The notes: generated by a model not told the origin, from the letters alone. Counted from the first letter of the stretch, positions 1-8,582 are shown. The stretch is 64,000 nt of DNA from Aeromonas schubertii (GCF_000820105.1 NZ_CDDB01000064.1:1-64000), one strand, 5' to 3'. Numbers and translations are program-made.

Positions 1-1
1 G

Positions 2-166
2 CGATTGGGATTGCCCGCCGCTCACTGGGAGAAGCTGACCCGGGATTTTCGCCGCCTGTTCAAGGGGCCGGCCGGCACACCCGACGAGCTGGGCCATTTC
101 TGCGAGCATTTGCAGCGCAAGCGGCGACAGGGGCTCGCCAACGGCCGGCGCTGGCTCTGCGCCTGA
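2..166 (+). CDS. C-terminal tail of a probable RAYT/IS200-like transposase (partial)
   Basis: An open frame enters from the left edge and stops with TGA at 164-166, giving 54 residues rich in Arg and aromatic residues (motifs HWEKLTRDFRRLF and HLQRKRRQGL). I recall this tail from the roughly 320-residue 'transposase' proteins of Aeromonas and Shewanella that carry a Y1 (HUH tyrosine) transposase domain, the REP-associated or RAYT type. The catalytic HUH and Tyr motifs would lie outside the window, so activity cannot be judged. The hairpins and short repeats just downstream fit the habit of RAYT genes of sitting beside palindromic repeats. The reading frame is clear. The family assignment rests on memory of the C-terminal motif only. 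Confidence 0.5.
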   Translation, partial: RLGLPAAHWEKLTRDFRRLFKGPAGTPDELGHFCEHLQRKRRQGLANGRRWLCA

Positions 167-254
167 CCGTTTCCCTTCAATGTTCTCACTCGGCCTTCAG
201 CCGAGGGGTCTTCATGCGTCTTTTCCCACTCACGCTCGTTCTGGGCCTTCCATC

Positions 255-280
255 CCCGGGCCAACAGCGCTGTTGCCGGG
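255..280. repeat. 26-bp imperfect palindrome downstream of the RAYT-like gene
   Basis: The left arm CCCGGGCCAACAGC pairs with the right arm GCTGTTGCCGGG, with a two-base bulge in the left arm. No T-tract follows, so a simple terminator is unlikely. Its position about 90 bp after a RAYT-like transposase suggests a REP-like element or part of the mobile-element end. That reading is inference. Confidence 0.5.
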
Positions 281-342
281 AGAAAAATGCCTCTCAGGGC
301 ACAGGGATAGATGGGGAAGGGGAGTCAGCAAGAGCAAGACAT

Positions 343-386
343 CAGCTCAACCATGGTTCAGCTCAACCATGCCCAGCTTAACCATG
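343..386. repeat. Three tandem 13-bp direct repeats (CAGCTYAACCATG)
   Basis: Copies lie at 343-355, 359-371 and 374-386. The first two are identical and the third has one C-to-T change. The spacing is 16 and 15 bp. Function is unknown. They could be protein-binding iterons or slippage products. Confidence 0.7.
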
Positions 387-746
387 CCTGTCCATGTTAA
401 AAAGATGCCTGTCCATATTGGGGAAAAAACACGCTACCGCCCCTGAATTACAGCTTCCAGTGCGCTCATTGCCTCGGGATGGGAAGGTCCCATCGCAGAC
501 TCAGGGCACCGGCCGCTATGATATTCAATCCGGTCTTAAATCATCCAGTGCTCTGTGGTCATTCGACGCCAAATAAAGTGGTTTGTTTGAGCCCGATCAA
601 ATAATCCAGAGACTGCCCTCGCCTTGGCGCATGCCATCTTGTCGCTTTGTGATCCGGATCGGCGGAAGAGGACTTTTGTCCTGCTTGATGCCAGCCCCGG
701 GGGGGTAGGATGCGCCCATGCTCAGAACCCAGCAGGAACAATAACA

Positions 747-1448
747 ATGACCGCTCATATCAATGCCCAGCCCGGCGATTTTGCCCAGACCGTCATCATG
801 CCCGGGGATCCGCTGCGTGCCCGTTACATCGCCGAGACCTTCCTTGAGGATGTGCGCGAGGTGACCAATGTGCGCAACATGCTCGGCTACACCGGCTACT
901 TCAAGGGTCAGCGCATCTCGGTGATGGGCCATGGAATGGGGATCCCCTCCATGGTGCTCTACGCCCACGAGTTGGTGAACGACTTTGGCGTGCGTCGCAT
1001 TATTCGGGTCGGCAGCCTGGGGGCGACCCAGCACCATGTGCAGATGCGCGATGTGATCCTGGCCCAGGCCGCCGGAACTGACTCCCCCACCAATGCCAAA
1101 CGCAGCAGCGGTTATCAGATGGCCACCTCAGCCGACTTCGAGCTGCTGCACAAGGCCTTCAGCCAGGCTCGGCAGCAGGGTATCCCGGTCAAGGTCGGCA
1201 ACGTCTTCAGTGGCGATCTCTATTACGATCCGGACGAAAACCTCATTCCGGCGCTGGAGAAGTTCGGTGTGCTCGGCATCGACATGGAGGCCGCAGGCCT
1301 CTACGGTCTGGCCCACCAGCAGGGGATCGAGGCGCTCGCCATCCTCACCGTTTCGGATCACTGTCTGACCGGCGAAGAGACCACGGCCCAGGAGCGCCAG
1401 CTCTCTTTTAACCAGATGATTGAGCTTGCCCTGCACACGGCCTGTTAA
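747..1448 (+). CDS. deoD: Purine-nucleoside phosphorylase, DeoD type
   Basis: Cleaves purine (deoxy)ribonucleosides with phosphate to free base and (deoxy)ribose-1-phosphate in purine salvage; cytoplasmic hexamer in the family. The 233-residue product keeps the family's nucleoside and phosphate residues at the same positions as E. coli DeoD: His4, Arg24 (in PGDPLRAR), Arg43, Arg87 and Ser90 (RVGS). It also has the MEAAG motif and the catalytic TVSDH segment. The start at 747 follows an AGGA ribosome site at 736-739; an in-frame extension to 624 does not align with the family. It is followed 33 bp later by an MFS carrier rather than by deoCAB, so this is probably a second, stand-alone salvage locus. 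Confidence 0.93.
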   Translation: MTAHINAQPGDFAQTVIMPGDPLRARYIAETFLEDVREVTNVRNMLGYTGYFKGQRISVMGHGMGIPSMVLYAHELVNDFGVRRIIRVGSLGATQHHVQMRDVILAQAAGTDSPTNAKRSSGYQMATSADFELLHKAFSQARQQGIPVKVGNVFSGDLYYDPDENLIPALEKFGVLGIDMEAAGLYGLAHQQGIEALAILTVSDHCLTGEETTAQERQLSFNQMIELALHTAC

Positions 1449-1481
1449 AGGTCCCCCTGTACCCTTCGAGAGACATTAATA

Positions 1482-2642
1482 ATGAAAAACAGACTCTCCC
1501 TCACGGCGATAAGCTTCCTGGCCAACTTCGTGATGGCCGGTTTCGCCACTCAATTTGGCATGCTGATCGAGCCGATTGCCGCCCGCTTCGGTGCCGACGT
1601 CAATCAGGTGGCCTCGATCTTCTCGCTGCTCAACGGCGGTGCCCTGGCCGGCACCGTTGCCGCCTTCTTCCTGATTGAGCGGGTCGGTATCAAGCGCCTG
1701 ACCCTGCTCTGTTACGGCACAATTGCCCTCGCCGCTACAGCCCTGCACCTGACCGATTCCCTGATGGTGGTGATGGGGGCCATGACCCTGATCGGTCTGT
1801 GCGGAGGGGTTGGCCTCTGCATCGCCGGCACTCTGGTGGTGAGTGTCTGGCAGTCACGCATGCAGAGCACCATGCTGGTGGTGCAAGATGCCACCTTCAA
1901 CGTGGCCGGGGTCCTCTTCCCTCTGGTAACCACCTACACCCTGACCCACTCCATGGGATGGAGCTGGAGCTATCTGGCGGTGGGCATGGTCTCTTTGCTG
2001 ACCCTCTTTATCGCCGGGATGACCGATTTCTCCGGGGCCGGGGTTGGCGGCGCTCAGCAGGAGGAGCGCTGCGAGTGGAATGCGGGCGTACTGAGTGGTG
2101 GCCTCGGTCTCTTTCTCGGCATGCTGGCCCTCTATACCTTCCTTACCTGGGCACCCATGTTTGTGAAAAACAAGTTCGGCATTCCCTTCGAAGAGGCGGG
2201 CAATATCATCACCCAATACTGGACGGCAGCCCTGCTGGGCGCGCTGGTGTCGACACTCATCGTCACCCGGCTGCCGATCCGCCTGTTTCTTATCGCCATC
2301 ATCACTCTGGCCATGGTGATCACAGGTGTAATCGTGACGAGCGATTCTCTGGCTTGGCTGCCTTACCTCACCTATGGCTACGGGTTTGTCTGTGCCGCCC
2401 TCTATAACGCCTTCATCGCCTATGGGGTCTCGTTTGTGCGCCAGGCCAGCAGCAAGAACGTCTCTTACATCCTGGTCAGCGGTAGCGCCGGCGCCATGTT
2501 CAGCCCGGCCATCAGTGCGGTGGCAGAAAAGGTGGTCGGCCTGCAGGTGGTGATGTACGCGATTCCGCTACTCTACGGGGTGATCCTGTTGATGTTGCTG
2601 GCATCGGTAAAAATGGCCCGTCCGGCACCCTGTCATGCCTGA
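1482..2642 (+). CDS. MFS transporter, TsgA-like
   Basis: A 386-residue, strongly hydrophobic protein with about 12 predicted transmembrane helices and a central loop near residue 190, typical of the major facilitator superfamily. Overall layout and several segments (for example FLANFVMAG near the N-terminus and the Gly-rich GLCGGVGLCIAGT segment) resemble enterobacterial TsgA. The TsgA substrate is not firmly known. The gene lies 33 bp after a purine nucleoside phosphorylase gene in the same direction, so uptake of a nucleoside or its sugar product is a reasonable guess. The start at 1482 has only a weak GAGAG ribosome site. A hairpin shared with the convergent regulator gene follows the stop. 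Confidence 0.75.
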   Translation: MKNRLSLTAISFLANFVMAGFATQFGMLIEPIAARFGADVNQVASIFSLLNGGALAGTVAAFFLIERVGIKRLTLLCYGTIALAATALHLTDSLMVVMGAMTLIGLCGGVGLCIAGTLVVSVWQSRMQSTMLVVQDATFNVAGVLFPLVTTYTLTHSMGWSWSYLAVGMVSLLTLFIAGMTDFSGAGVGGAQQEERCEWNAGVLSGGLGLFLGMLALYTFLTWAPMFVKNKFGIPFEEAGNIITQYWTAALLGALVSTLIVTRLPIRLFLIAIITLAMVITGVIVTSDSLAWLPYLTYGYGFVCAALYNAFIAYGVSFVRQASSKNVSYILVSGSAGAMFSPAISAVAEKVVGLQVVMYAIPLLYGVILLMLLASVKMARPAPCHA

Positions 2643-2656
2643 TTGCATCTCGATGT

Positions 2657-2684
2657 GACAAGGGGCCGGTTGGCCCCTTGTTGT
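2657..2684. terminator. Hairpin between convergent MFS and Crp-like genes
   Basis: ACAAGGGGCC pairs with GGCCCCTTGT around a GGTT loop in the 41-bp gap between convergent stops. The T content after the stem is modest on either strand, so termination efficiency is uncertain. Confidence 0.55.
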
Positions 2685-3361
2685 CAGGGCTGCTCCAGAA
2701 AGGTGCGCAGGGCGGCCAGATCCGCTATCTCGAGCCCCTCTTCACCCCGGCGCACCAGGCCAAGCTCGACGAGCTCCTTGACCGCGCGGCGATAGACCCG
2801 ATCCGTGGTGCCAAAGCGCTCGGCCTCCAGATAGCTTTTGCGAAAGCCGCTCACCGGGTTGTCGTGGTGGTAGCTGTGGTAGAGATCCCAGGCGATGTTA
2901 TAGCTGATGGGAAAGAGCATGCGGCAGGCAAAGATATCGACCGTGTCCTGGTAGTCGATGGCCATGGCGGTGGCGAAGAAGAGCGCCACCTCGGGATGGG
3001 CCAGCAGCTCTTGCTCCAGCAAGGCACTGTCGATCCGGGCTATGGTGAGGGGCTCCAGGGCCAGGATGTCGAGCTGGCAGCGATAGCCGGTGAAAAACTC
3101 CATCTCGCCAAAGATCTGGTTGTCACACTCCATGGTGCCAAGCTGAAAGCGACGCCCGTTCATGGCGGTATAGCCCATGGCGATGCGTCCCTCCGGAACC
3201 AGCATCATGGGCGGATCGCTCTCCCCCTGGGTCAGCAGATGTTCTCCTTCTGCCACCATACGCCGCTCCCGGATACAGGATTCGACCACACGGATCACCA
3301 GATCGTGATTATCCTGCCAGTGACGCCGAAAGCGTCCCTTGAAGAGAGGTTTGAGCTGCAT
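2684..3361 (-). CDS. Crp/Fnr-family transcriptional regulator, YeiL-like
   Basis: A 225-residue protein with an N-terminal cyclic-nucleotide-binding-type beta barrel (GEHLLTQGE..., then FGEMEFFTG, the family's GE-E signature near residue 100) and a C-terminal winged helix. The start at 3361 is preferred because GGAGG lies five bases upstream and the 18 extra residues of a longer frame match nothing. Several cysteines (ESCIRER, MECDN, YRCQL, FACRM) are present; E. coli YeiL is an Fe-S member of this family, so a redox cofactor is possible but not shown. It is convergent with the TsgA-like carrier, which may be a target. The ligand is unknown. Confidence 0.8.
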   Translation of the reverse strand: MQLKPLFKGRFRRHWQDNHDLVIRVVESCIRERRMVAEGEHLLTQGESDPPMMLVPEGRIAMGYTAMNGRRFQLGTMECDNQIFGEMEFFTGYRCQLDILALEPLTIARIDSALLEQELLAHPEVALFFATAMAIDYQDTVDIFACRMLFPISYNIAWDLYHSYHHDNPVSGFRKSYLEAERFGTTDRVYRRAVKELVELGLVRRGEEGLEIADLAALRTFLEQP

Positions 3362-3506
3362 GCCTACCTCCACCCCAAAAGGGGTTATTAGAGCATGGTG
3401 GCGCGGCGCGACCAAGGGAAGGGGGCCGGAGTGTGCCCTGGCGCAACCTTTGGGGGGCCGGGCGCCGAAAAAGCGGCCAGTTACTTGATCCGTCTGGAAA
3501 AGTTAT

Positions 3507-3535
3507 TTGCATTTTGGGGGCGGCTGGGGTAAAAA
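3507..3535 (+). promoter_or_regulatory. Promoter of tRNA-Ser
   Basis: TTGCAT (3507-3512) and TAAAAA (3530-3535) are separated by 17 bp and lie 10 bp before the tRNA 5' end. A CTGCGCC discriminator follows, as in stringently controlled stable-RNA promoters. Confidence 0.6.
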
Positions 3536-3545
3536 TCTGCGCCAC

Positions 3546-3635
3546 GGAGAGATGCCGGAGTGGCCGAACGGGATTGACTCGAAATCAATTGTGGTAGCAA
3601 TACCACCCAGGGTTCGAATCCCTGTCTCTCCGCCA
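3546..3635 (+). tRNA. serU: tRNA-Ser, anticodon CGA
   Basis: A 90-nt class II tRNA with acceptor arms GGAGAGA/TCTCTCC, a seven-base anticodon loop CTCGAAA (anticodon CGA, reading UCG), a long variable arm, the T-loop GGTTCGAATCC and an encoded CCA end. The body closely matches E. coli serU. A promoter lies just upstream and a factor-independent terminator just downstream, so it is a single-gene transcript. Confidence 0.95.
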
Positions 3636-3642
3636 CATACCA

Positions 3643-3669
3643 AGCCCACGCAGATGCGTGGGCTTTTTT
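3643..3669 (+). terminator. Rho-independent terminator of tRNA-Ser
   Basis: AGCCCACGCA pairs with TGCGTGGGCT around a short loop, followed by six T residues, seven bases after the CCA end. Confidence 0.9.
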
Positions 3670-3837
3670 ATTGTTCCTCTTCCTGAAGGATGACGAAAAC
3701 ATGCGAAGGCTCGAGCGTGTCAGGATGGACGCTCTATTGGCCGGTGGCATCGTGGCTCATCTCGCGCTGCCAACGGAAATCTCCCCGCCGGATTTCGGCA
3801 GGTGACGGGTCTCATTGGCCTTGGCTCGAGTGACGGT

Positions 3838-3865
3838 TCAGGGCAAGCCCGCAGGCTTGCCCCTG
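3838..3865 (-). terminator. Hairpin after the SDR gene
   Basis: CAGGGGCAAGCC/GGCTTGCCCTG inverted repeat directly after the stop of the minus-strand SDR gene. It lacks a T-tract, so it may stabilise the 3' end rather than terminate. Confidence 0.45.
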
Positions 3866-3870
3866 ATGGA

Positions 3871-4644
3871 TTAATTGCGACCGGCCATGACGCCGCCATC
3901 GACATCCCAAATCGCGCCGGTGACCCAATCCGCCTTGTCGGAGAGCAGGAACGCAACCACTTCGGCAACATCCTGAGGAGTCCCTACCCGGCCAATGGGA
4001 TGGAAGCTGTTGAAGCCTTGCAGGGCGTTGTGCACCTCATCCTTGGGTATGAACCCTTCATAGATGGGGGTTTGCACCACAGCCGGGGAGACCGCGTTGA
4101 CACGGATCTTGTGCTGCGCCAGCTCCATCGCCAGATGCTGGGTCAGCGAGTGTAGCCCGGCTTTGGCCACCGAGTAGGCAGAGGAGGGGGTGGCGGCGAT
4201 GGCTTGCTTTGCCCACATGGATCCGATGTTGACGATGGCGCCTGCCCGCTCCCTGGCGACCAGGTTGGCGGCCACCTTCTGGGTGATGAAGAAGAAGGCC
4301 TTGTTGAGTGCCATATACTGGTCATAGTCCGCATCCTTGTGCTCCAGGAAGGGTTTCGGGAAGAAAACCCCAACGGCATTGACCAGCAGGTCGACATCCG
4401 GATGTTCGGTCTCTATGGTGCCTAGCAAGCGGTTGATCCCCGCCTCACTGGTAAGATCGGCGGTGAGTGCCCAAACCGGACCTAGGGTCGCCAGGGTCTT
4501 GCGGGCCTCTTCACTCTTTTCGGGGCGATGTCCCACGATGACAACACTGCCACCCTGAGCCAGTACGATACGCGCCGTTTCCATCCCCATGCCGCTGGTG
4601 CCACCGACGACCAGTAACTTCTTGCCGCTGAATTGATTGTTCAT
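3871..4644 (-). CDS. SDR-family NAD(P)-dependent oxidoreductase
   Basis: A classical short-chain dehydrogenase/reductase of 257 residues. It has the dinucleotide-binding glycine motif GGTSGMG (residues 14-20), a downstream VNAVG segment, catalytic Ser142 (NIGSMW) and the Tyr157-x3-Lys161 pair (YSVAK). It ends with a typical 'VDGGVMAG' tail. Substrate specificity cannot be read from the sequence. The start at 4644 is preceded by GAGG nine bases upstream and begins directly before the Rossmann strand; an upstream in-frame start at 4728 adds 28 unlikely residues. It is divergent from the LysR gene at 4883, the usual arrangement for a regulator and its target. Confidence 0.88.
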   Translation of the reverse strand: MNNQFSGKKLLVVGGTSGMGMETARIVLAQGGSVVIVGHRPEKSEEARKTLATLGPVWALTADLTSEAGINRLLGTIETEHPDVDLLVNAVGVFFPKPFLEHKDADYDQYMALNKAFFFITQKVAANLVARERAGAIVNIGSMWAKQAIAATPSSAYSVAKAGLHSLTQHLAMELAQHKIRVNAVSPAVVQTPIYEGFIPKDEVHNALQGFNSFHPIGRVGTPQDVAEVVAFLLSDKADWVTGAIWDVDGGVMAGRN

Positions 4645-4882
4645 AGTGAAAGCCTCTTTGTCATGGGTTGCTCGCCAGGCTTGTCTGTTTCCTGGCGGAT
4701 AAAGGTGGCTTCCCGAGCAAGGGGCCACAGTCGTTCATTAACGTGATATCGATGAGGTGACAGCGTTGCTCCCGCGCCGGGGGCAGGTCTTGCCGCGCTC
4801 ATCTGGGGGCCATTTTTCACGGGTTACAGGATCGTCACAACCGAGATAAACTCTGCTGACGTGAAAGAAAAACTTTATCGAT

Positions 4883-5854
4883 ATGAAGACACCCATACAT
4901 CTGAATGCCTTACGGGCGTTCGAAGCCAGCGCAAGGCACTTGAGTTTTTCTGCCGCAGCACAAGAGCTGCATGTCACACCGGCCGCCGTGGGCCAACTGG
5001 TCAGGCACCTCGAAGAGTGGGTGGGTACCCCGCTCTTTATCAGGCAGCGCAGCGGTAAAGCCAGGCTTGTGCTGACGGACAGCGCCGAGCGAGCACTGCC
5101 TGATATCAGCGCGGGATTTGAACGACTGGGGCTGGGAGTGACGAAAATACGAAAAGGGGCGCTGGCCGGGGTATTGACCGTTGCGGTGAGCCCCGCCTTT
5201 GCGGCCAAGTGGTTGTTGCCACGTATTGATCGGTTTCAAGAGGTGTGTCCCGACACGGATGTGCGCCTGGATACCAACTTGAAACCGGTGGATTTTGCCG
5301 CGCAGGGGATCGATATCGGCGTCCGCTACGGGCTCGGGCATTGGCCTGGCCTGACGGCCACCAGGTTGATGGATGAGGAGATCTACCCGGTCTGCTCGCC
5401 GCAACTGTTACTCGACCCGCATCGCTTGCAGCAACCTGCCGATTTGCTGGGCGAAACACTCATCCATGATCTCTCAATGGACAGCCACAGTGGTTTCCCC
5501 ACCTGGGGTAGCTGGCTTACACAGGCGGGAGTGAAGGTTGAGTCGACCATCCGGGGTATGAAAATCAATAACTCGGCCGCAGTGTTACAAACGGCAATCG
5601 AAGGGCACGGCATTGCACTGGCCCGCAGTGTGATGGCAAGTGGTGACCTTGCATCAGGGCGATTGGTCCGGTTGTTTAAAGACATACGCTTCGAGACGCC
5701 GCTTGCGTATTACATCGTATGCAGGGATGGGGGCGGCTATGCTCCCCGACAAGCCGTCTTTCGAGACTGGTTGATGCAGGAGGCTCGTGATCATTCCCCG
5801 CAAGTGGCAGATAGCGGGGCCGATCATCGGTCAGTCAGAGCGGGTAAGGGGTGA
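4883..5854 (+). CDS. LysR-family regulator, GcvA-like
   Basis: A 323-residue LysR-type regulator. The N-terminal winged helix (residues about 6-65) carries ALRAFEASARHLSFSAAA and a VTPAAVGQLVRHLE recognition helix, the pattern of the GcvA/AmpR subgroup. The effector domain covers about 95-295. The last 25 or so residues are hydrophilic and outside the fold. It is divergent from the SDR gene with 238 bp between starts, so it most likely controls that gene and itself. The physiological effector is unknown. No operator of the T-N11-A type was assigned with confidence. Confidence 0.88.
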   Translation: MKTPIHLNALRAFEASARHLSFSAAAQELHVTPAAVGQLVRHLEEWVGTPLFIRQRSGKARLVLTDSAERALPDISAGFERLGLGVTKIRKGALAGVLTVAVSPAFAAKWLLPRIDRFQEVCPDTDVRLDTNLKPVDFAAQGIDIGVRYGLGHWPGLTATRLMDEEIYPVCSPQLLLDPHRLQQPADLLGETLIHDLSMDSHSGFPTWGSWLTQAGVKVESTIRGMKINNSAAVLQTAIEGHGIALARSVMASGDLASGRLVRLFKDIRFETPLAYYIVCRDGGGYAPRQAVFRDWLMQEARDHSPQVADSGADHRSVRAGKG

Positions 5855-6003
5855 TGGCTTGGCTCATCAAACCCATCGCCGTTTTGAACGGTCGCTCCCC
5901 TGTCCGGATCAATCCTGGCGCCGTGCCGAGGCATGGTGACCCCCTCTACCAGGTGTGTCGAGCTGCTCTTGTTGCAAGGGGCGATGGAGCAGAGGGGAAA
6001 GAG

Positions 6004-6030
6004 GAAGGGAGGCCAGTGGCCTCCCTTCTG
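6004..6030 (-). terminator. Terminator of the symporter gene
   Basis: AAGGGAGGCC pairs with GGCCTCCCTT around a three-base loop just after the minus-strand symporter stop. On the minus strand it is followed by CCTCTTTCC, a weak T-tract. Confidence 0.65.
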
Positions 6031-6040
6031 CATCTTGGTG

Positions 6041-7219
6041 TCAGGCTGCGTCCTGCTCCAGAGCCGGGGCCCCTTGCTGACCCTTGGCGAAGCGGTCGAC
6101 CCACAGGGCAATGGCGCCGTCACCGGTCACATTACAGGCGGTGCCGAAGCTGTCCTGGGCCAGGTAGAGGGCGATCATCAGGGCGATGGAGGCGTCACCG
6201 AAGCCGAGCATGGAGGTGAGCAGGCCCAGGGCCGACATCACGCCGCCGCCCGGGGCACCCGGAGCTGCTATCATCACCACCCCCAGCATCATGATGAAGG
6301 GGAGCATCTCGGAGAGACTCGGGATGGCCAGGTGCTCGGAGAGGAACATGACGGCGGTGGCGCAGGTCACCAGGGTAATGGTGGAGCCACACAGGTGGAT
6401 AGTGGCGCACAGGGGCACGGTGAAGTTGGCGATGCCATCACTCACCCCGTTATTTTTGCTGGCGCGCAGGGCCACCGGAATGGTGGCGGCGCTCGACATG
6501 GTGCCAATGGCGGTGAAGTAGGCCGGCAGCATGTTCTTGATGAGGGCAGCCGGTGAGCGACCCTGGGCCAGGCCTGTGCCCACAAACAGCACGCTGAGCC
6601 AGAGCCAGTGCATCAGGATGGCCATCACCAGCACTACCCCGAAGGTCTTGAGGGTGGTGAAGACGGTGCCCTCGACAGTCATCTCGACGAAGACGCCGGC
6701 GATGTAGAGGGGCAGCAGGGGGATGATCACCCGGGCCAGCAGGCGATCGATGATGTCGCGTCCCTGGTCGGCCACCTTGCGCAAGTCATGGGACTCGGTG
6801 GCCGAGATGCCGATGCCAAACACGAAGGCGGTGGCCAGTGCCGTCATCACCCCAAACAGGGGCGGGATCTCCAGCTTGATGTAAGAGGCAAGCTTGACCC
6901 CTTCCTGGCTGGTCATGACGCTGGTGCTGGCCAGCAGAGGAATAAAGTGGCTGGCAACCAGGAAGGCCAGGGTGCCGGCCATCAGGGTCGAGCCATAGGA
7001 GAGGGCGACCGTCTGGCCCAGCAGGCGGCCGGAGTTTTTCGGCAGGCTGGCGATACCGCTGGTAATAAAGAAGAGGATGATAAGCGGTATGGTGAAGGTG
7101 ATGAGCTGCCCGATCAGCGCCTTGGCGGTGAAGACGAGCCGCGCCATCCACTCGGGGGCGTAGAGGCCGATCAGAAGGCCGAGCAAGATGCCGGCCAGCA
7201 GTTTCGCTATCAGTTTCAT
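6041..7219 (-). CDS. Dicarboxylate/amino-acid:cation symporter (DAACS family)
   Basis: A 392-residue inner-membrane carrier of the GltP/DctA/SstT family, importing acidic or small neutral amino acids or C4-dicarboxylates with H+ or Na+. It has multiple hydrophobic helices, the serine-rich re-entrant loop signature (TMSSAATIP), a second Gly/Pro-rich loop (AAPGAPGGG) and the conserved transport-site motif NVTGDGAIALWVD near the C-terminus. The length is slightly short for the family (about 400-440). The start at 7219 places the first helix immediately at the N-terminus. It is a single gene with its own terminator. The substrate cannot be assigned from these motifs. Confidence 0.88.
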   Translation of the reverse strand: MKLIAKLLAGILLGLLIGLYAPEWMARLVFTAKALIGQLITFTIPLIILFFITSGIASLPKNSGRLLGQTVALSYGSTLMAGTLAFLVASHFIPLLASTSVMTSQEGVKLASYIKLEIPPLFGVMTALATAFVFGIGISATESHDLRKVADQGRDIIDRLLARVIIPLLPLYIAGVFVEMTVEGTVFTTLKTFGVVLVMAILMHWLWLSVLFVGTGLAQGRSPAALIKNMLPAYFTAIGTMSSAATIPVALRASKNNGVSDGIANFTVPLCATIHLCGSTITLVTCATAVMFLSEHLAIPSLSEMLPFIMMLGVVMIAAPGAPGGGVMSALGLLTSMLGFGDASIALMIALYLAQDSFGTACNVTGDGAIALWVDRFAKGQQGAPALEQDAA

Positions 7220-7346
7220 TGGAATATCCGCAGGTTGTGTTGTCTGTCTGTGTGTTGTTTTAATCAGGCGGAGGTTTTTAACACAAAACCAGCAAGAATG
7301 CCTGCCTAAAACCGACTAACCAGCGGAAAAACTCATCACTTCCGAA

Positions 7347-7844
7347 TTAATGACTGGCTTCTTCCCCCAGCCAGAACACCGGGTTGGGGAGCTGTGCCAG
7401 CAGATCGGGCAGATGCAACCCCTTGAAGGCAAAGGTCCACTCCGGCAAGCCCGGGGTGAACATCAGCTCCTCGCAGGCCAGCAGGCAAGGGTCCACCACC
7501 AGAGGAATGGAGGAGGGGAGGGCGAAGGGGCAGACGGCGCCAGGCAGGCAATCGGTGACGGCGCTCATCTCCTCGTCGCTGCATACCGAGGGGCGTTGGC
7601 CGAGCACCGCCTTGAGCCGTTTGGCATCGAGCCGGCTGTCCCTGTGGGTCAGCAGCAGGGCGTGGCTGCCATCCTTGCAGCGCAGAAACAGGCTCTTGGT
7701 GGGCTCGGCGCGCCAGCCAAGTTCGCGGGCCAGGCGGGCATCGGTCTCGTAATCGAGAATGGGCTTGTGCTGCCACGCCTGATGGGGGACGGCGCTGCGC
7801 TCAAAGAGCTGGCGGCAGGTATCGAAGAGGGCTTGCAGTGTCAT
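7347..7844 (-). CDS. YbaK/EbsC-type aminoacyl-tRNA deacylase domain protein
   Basis: A 165-residue single-domain protein of the YbaK/ProX trans-editing superfamily, which hydrolyses mischarged aminoacyl-tRNAs (such as Ala- or Cys-tRNAPro) in the cytoplasm. The conserved lysine segment (EPTKSLFLR, near residue 50) and the family loop GAVCPFAL (the GxxxPF motif, near residue 105) are visible. Its ATG overlaps the argO stop codon (ATGA at 7841-7844), so it is translationally coupled to the arginine exporter gene. The exact tRNA substrate is unknown; prolyl-tRNA editing is the commonest role for this subgroup. Confidence 0.82.
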   Translation of the reverse strand: MTLQALFDTCRQLFERSAVPHQAWQHKPILDYETDARLARELGWRAEPTKSLFLRCKDGSHALLLTHRDSRLDAKRLKAVLGQRPSVCSDEEMSAVTDCLPGAVCPFALPSSIPLVVDPCLLACEELMFTPGLPEWTFAFKGLHLPDLLAQLPNPVFWLGEEASH

Positions 7845-8485
7845 AGGGCCTCCGCGCCAAGGGACTCAAGGAGTTGCAGGGAGAGCTGACCGGCCAGGGT
7901 TAGCATGATAAATCCGACCAGTAGATCGATGCCCTGCTTGACCCGAGGGCGGCTCAGCACGGGGGCGAAGCGGGCCGCGCCGAGCGACAGGGCGCTGAAC
8001 CAGAGCAGGGAGGCGAGCAGACAACCGAGGGCGAACCAGGGGCGCTCGTCGCCGGCCAGCTGACTGCCGAGGGAGCCCAGGATGACCAGGGTGTCGAGGT
8101 AGACGTGGGGATTGAGCAGGGTCACAGCCAGGGTGGCGAGCAGCACCGCCATCCGCCCGACGAGGCGTACCCCGTCACCCTCACCGGATACACCGGCCGG
8201 GCGCAGGGCGCTGCGAAGCGCCAGGCTGCCGTAGGTGGCGAGAAACAGGATGCCGGCGGCGGTGATGAGGCCGAGCAGCAGCGGCTGGCTGCTCATGACA
8301 GCGCCGGCACCAAACACCCCCAGGGTGATGAGAAAGACGTCGCAGACGATGCAGATGGCCGCCACCATGAGGTGGTGATGACGGCGGATCCCCTGATTGA
8401 GGACGAAGGCATTCTGGGCGCCGATGGGGACTATCATGGCCAGGCCGAGCGTCAGGCCTTGCCAGAGTGGGATGAGTTCTTTCAT
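7841..8485 (-). CDS. argO: LysE/ArgO-family amino-acid exporter
   Basis: A 214-residue membrane protein with about six helices and the LysE-family N-terminal motif (PIGAQNAFVLNQGI) and central motif (LNPHVYLDTLVILGS). In E. coli, ArgO exports L-arginine (and canavanine) and is switched on by ArgP. The gene is divergent from the argP-like regulator with 97 bp between starts, the same pairing as in E. coli, although there the genes are separated slightly differently. It overlaps the downstream YbaK-type gene by 4 bp. Export of lysine in addition to arginine cannot be excluded. Confidence 0.9.
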   Translation of the reverse strand: MKELIPLWQGLTLGLAMIVPIGAQNAFVLNQGIRRHHHLMVAAICIVCDVFLITLGVFGAGAVMSSQPLLLGLITAAGILFLATYGSLALRSALRPAGVSGEGDGVRLVGRMAVLLATLAVTLLNPHVYLDTLVILGSLGSQLAGDERPWFALGCLLASLLWFSALSLGAARFAPVLSRPRVKQGIDLLVGFIMLTLAGQLSLQLLESLGAEAL

Positions 8486-8582
8486 GAGGCTTCTCCGCTG
8501 TGATGGGAGCAGCTTAGAGAGTGGCTATGCTTTAGTGAAACTAATAATCTTAATGGATTATCAGTTTTGCTAATGGTGAATC

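Larger units (their letters stand above)
167..746. other. 580-bp intergenic region with hairpins and short direct repeats
   Basis: No convincing gene is seen here. The region holds a small hairpin (CTCGGC/GCCGAG, about 189-206), a strong imperfect palindrome at 255-280 and three tandem copies of a 13-bp word at 343-386. The right part (about 500-746) is less structured and should contain the promoter of the downstream purine nucleoside phosphorylase gene. No clear -35/-10 pair could be assigned. Confidence 0.6.

Noticed and set aside
3546-5854. tRNA-Ser as an integration site for an SDR-LysR island
   Set aside because: No integrase gene and no repeated tRNA 3' end was seen downstream, and GC content and codon use of the pair match the surroundings.
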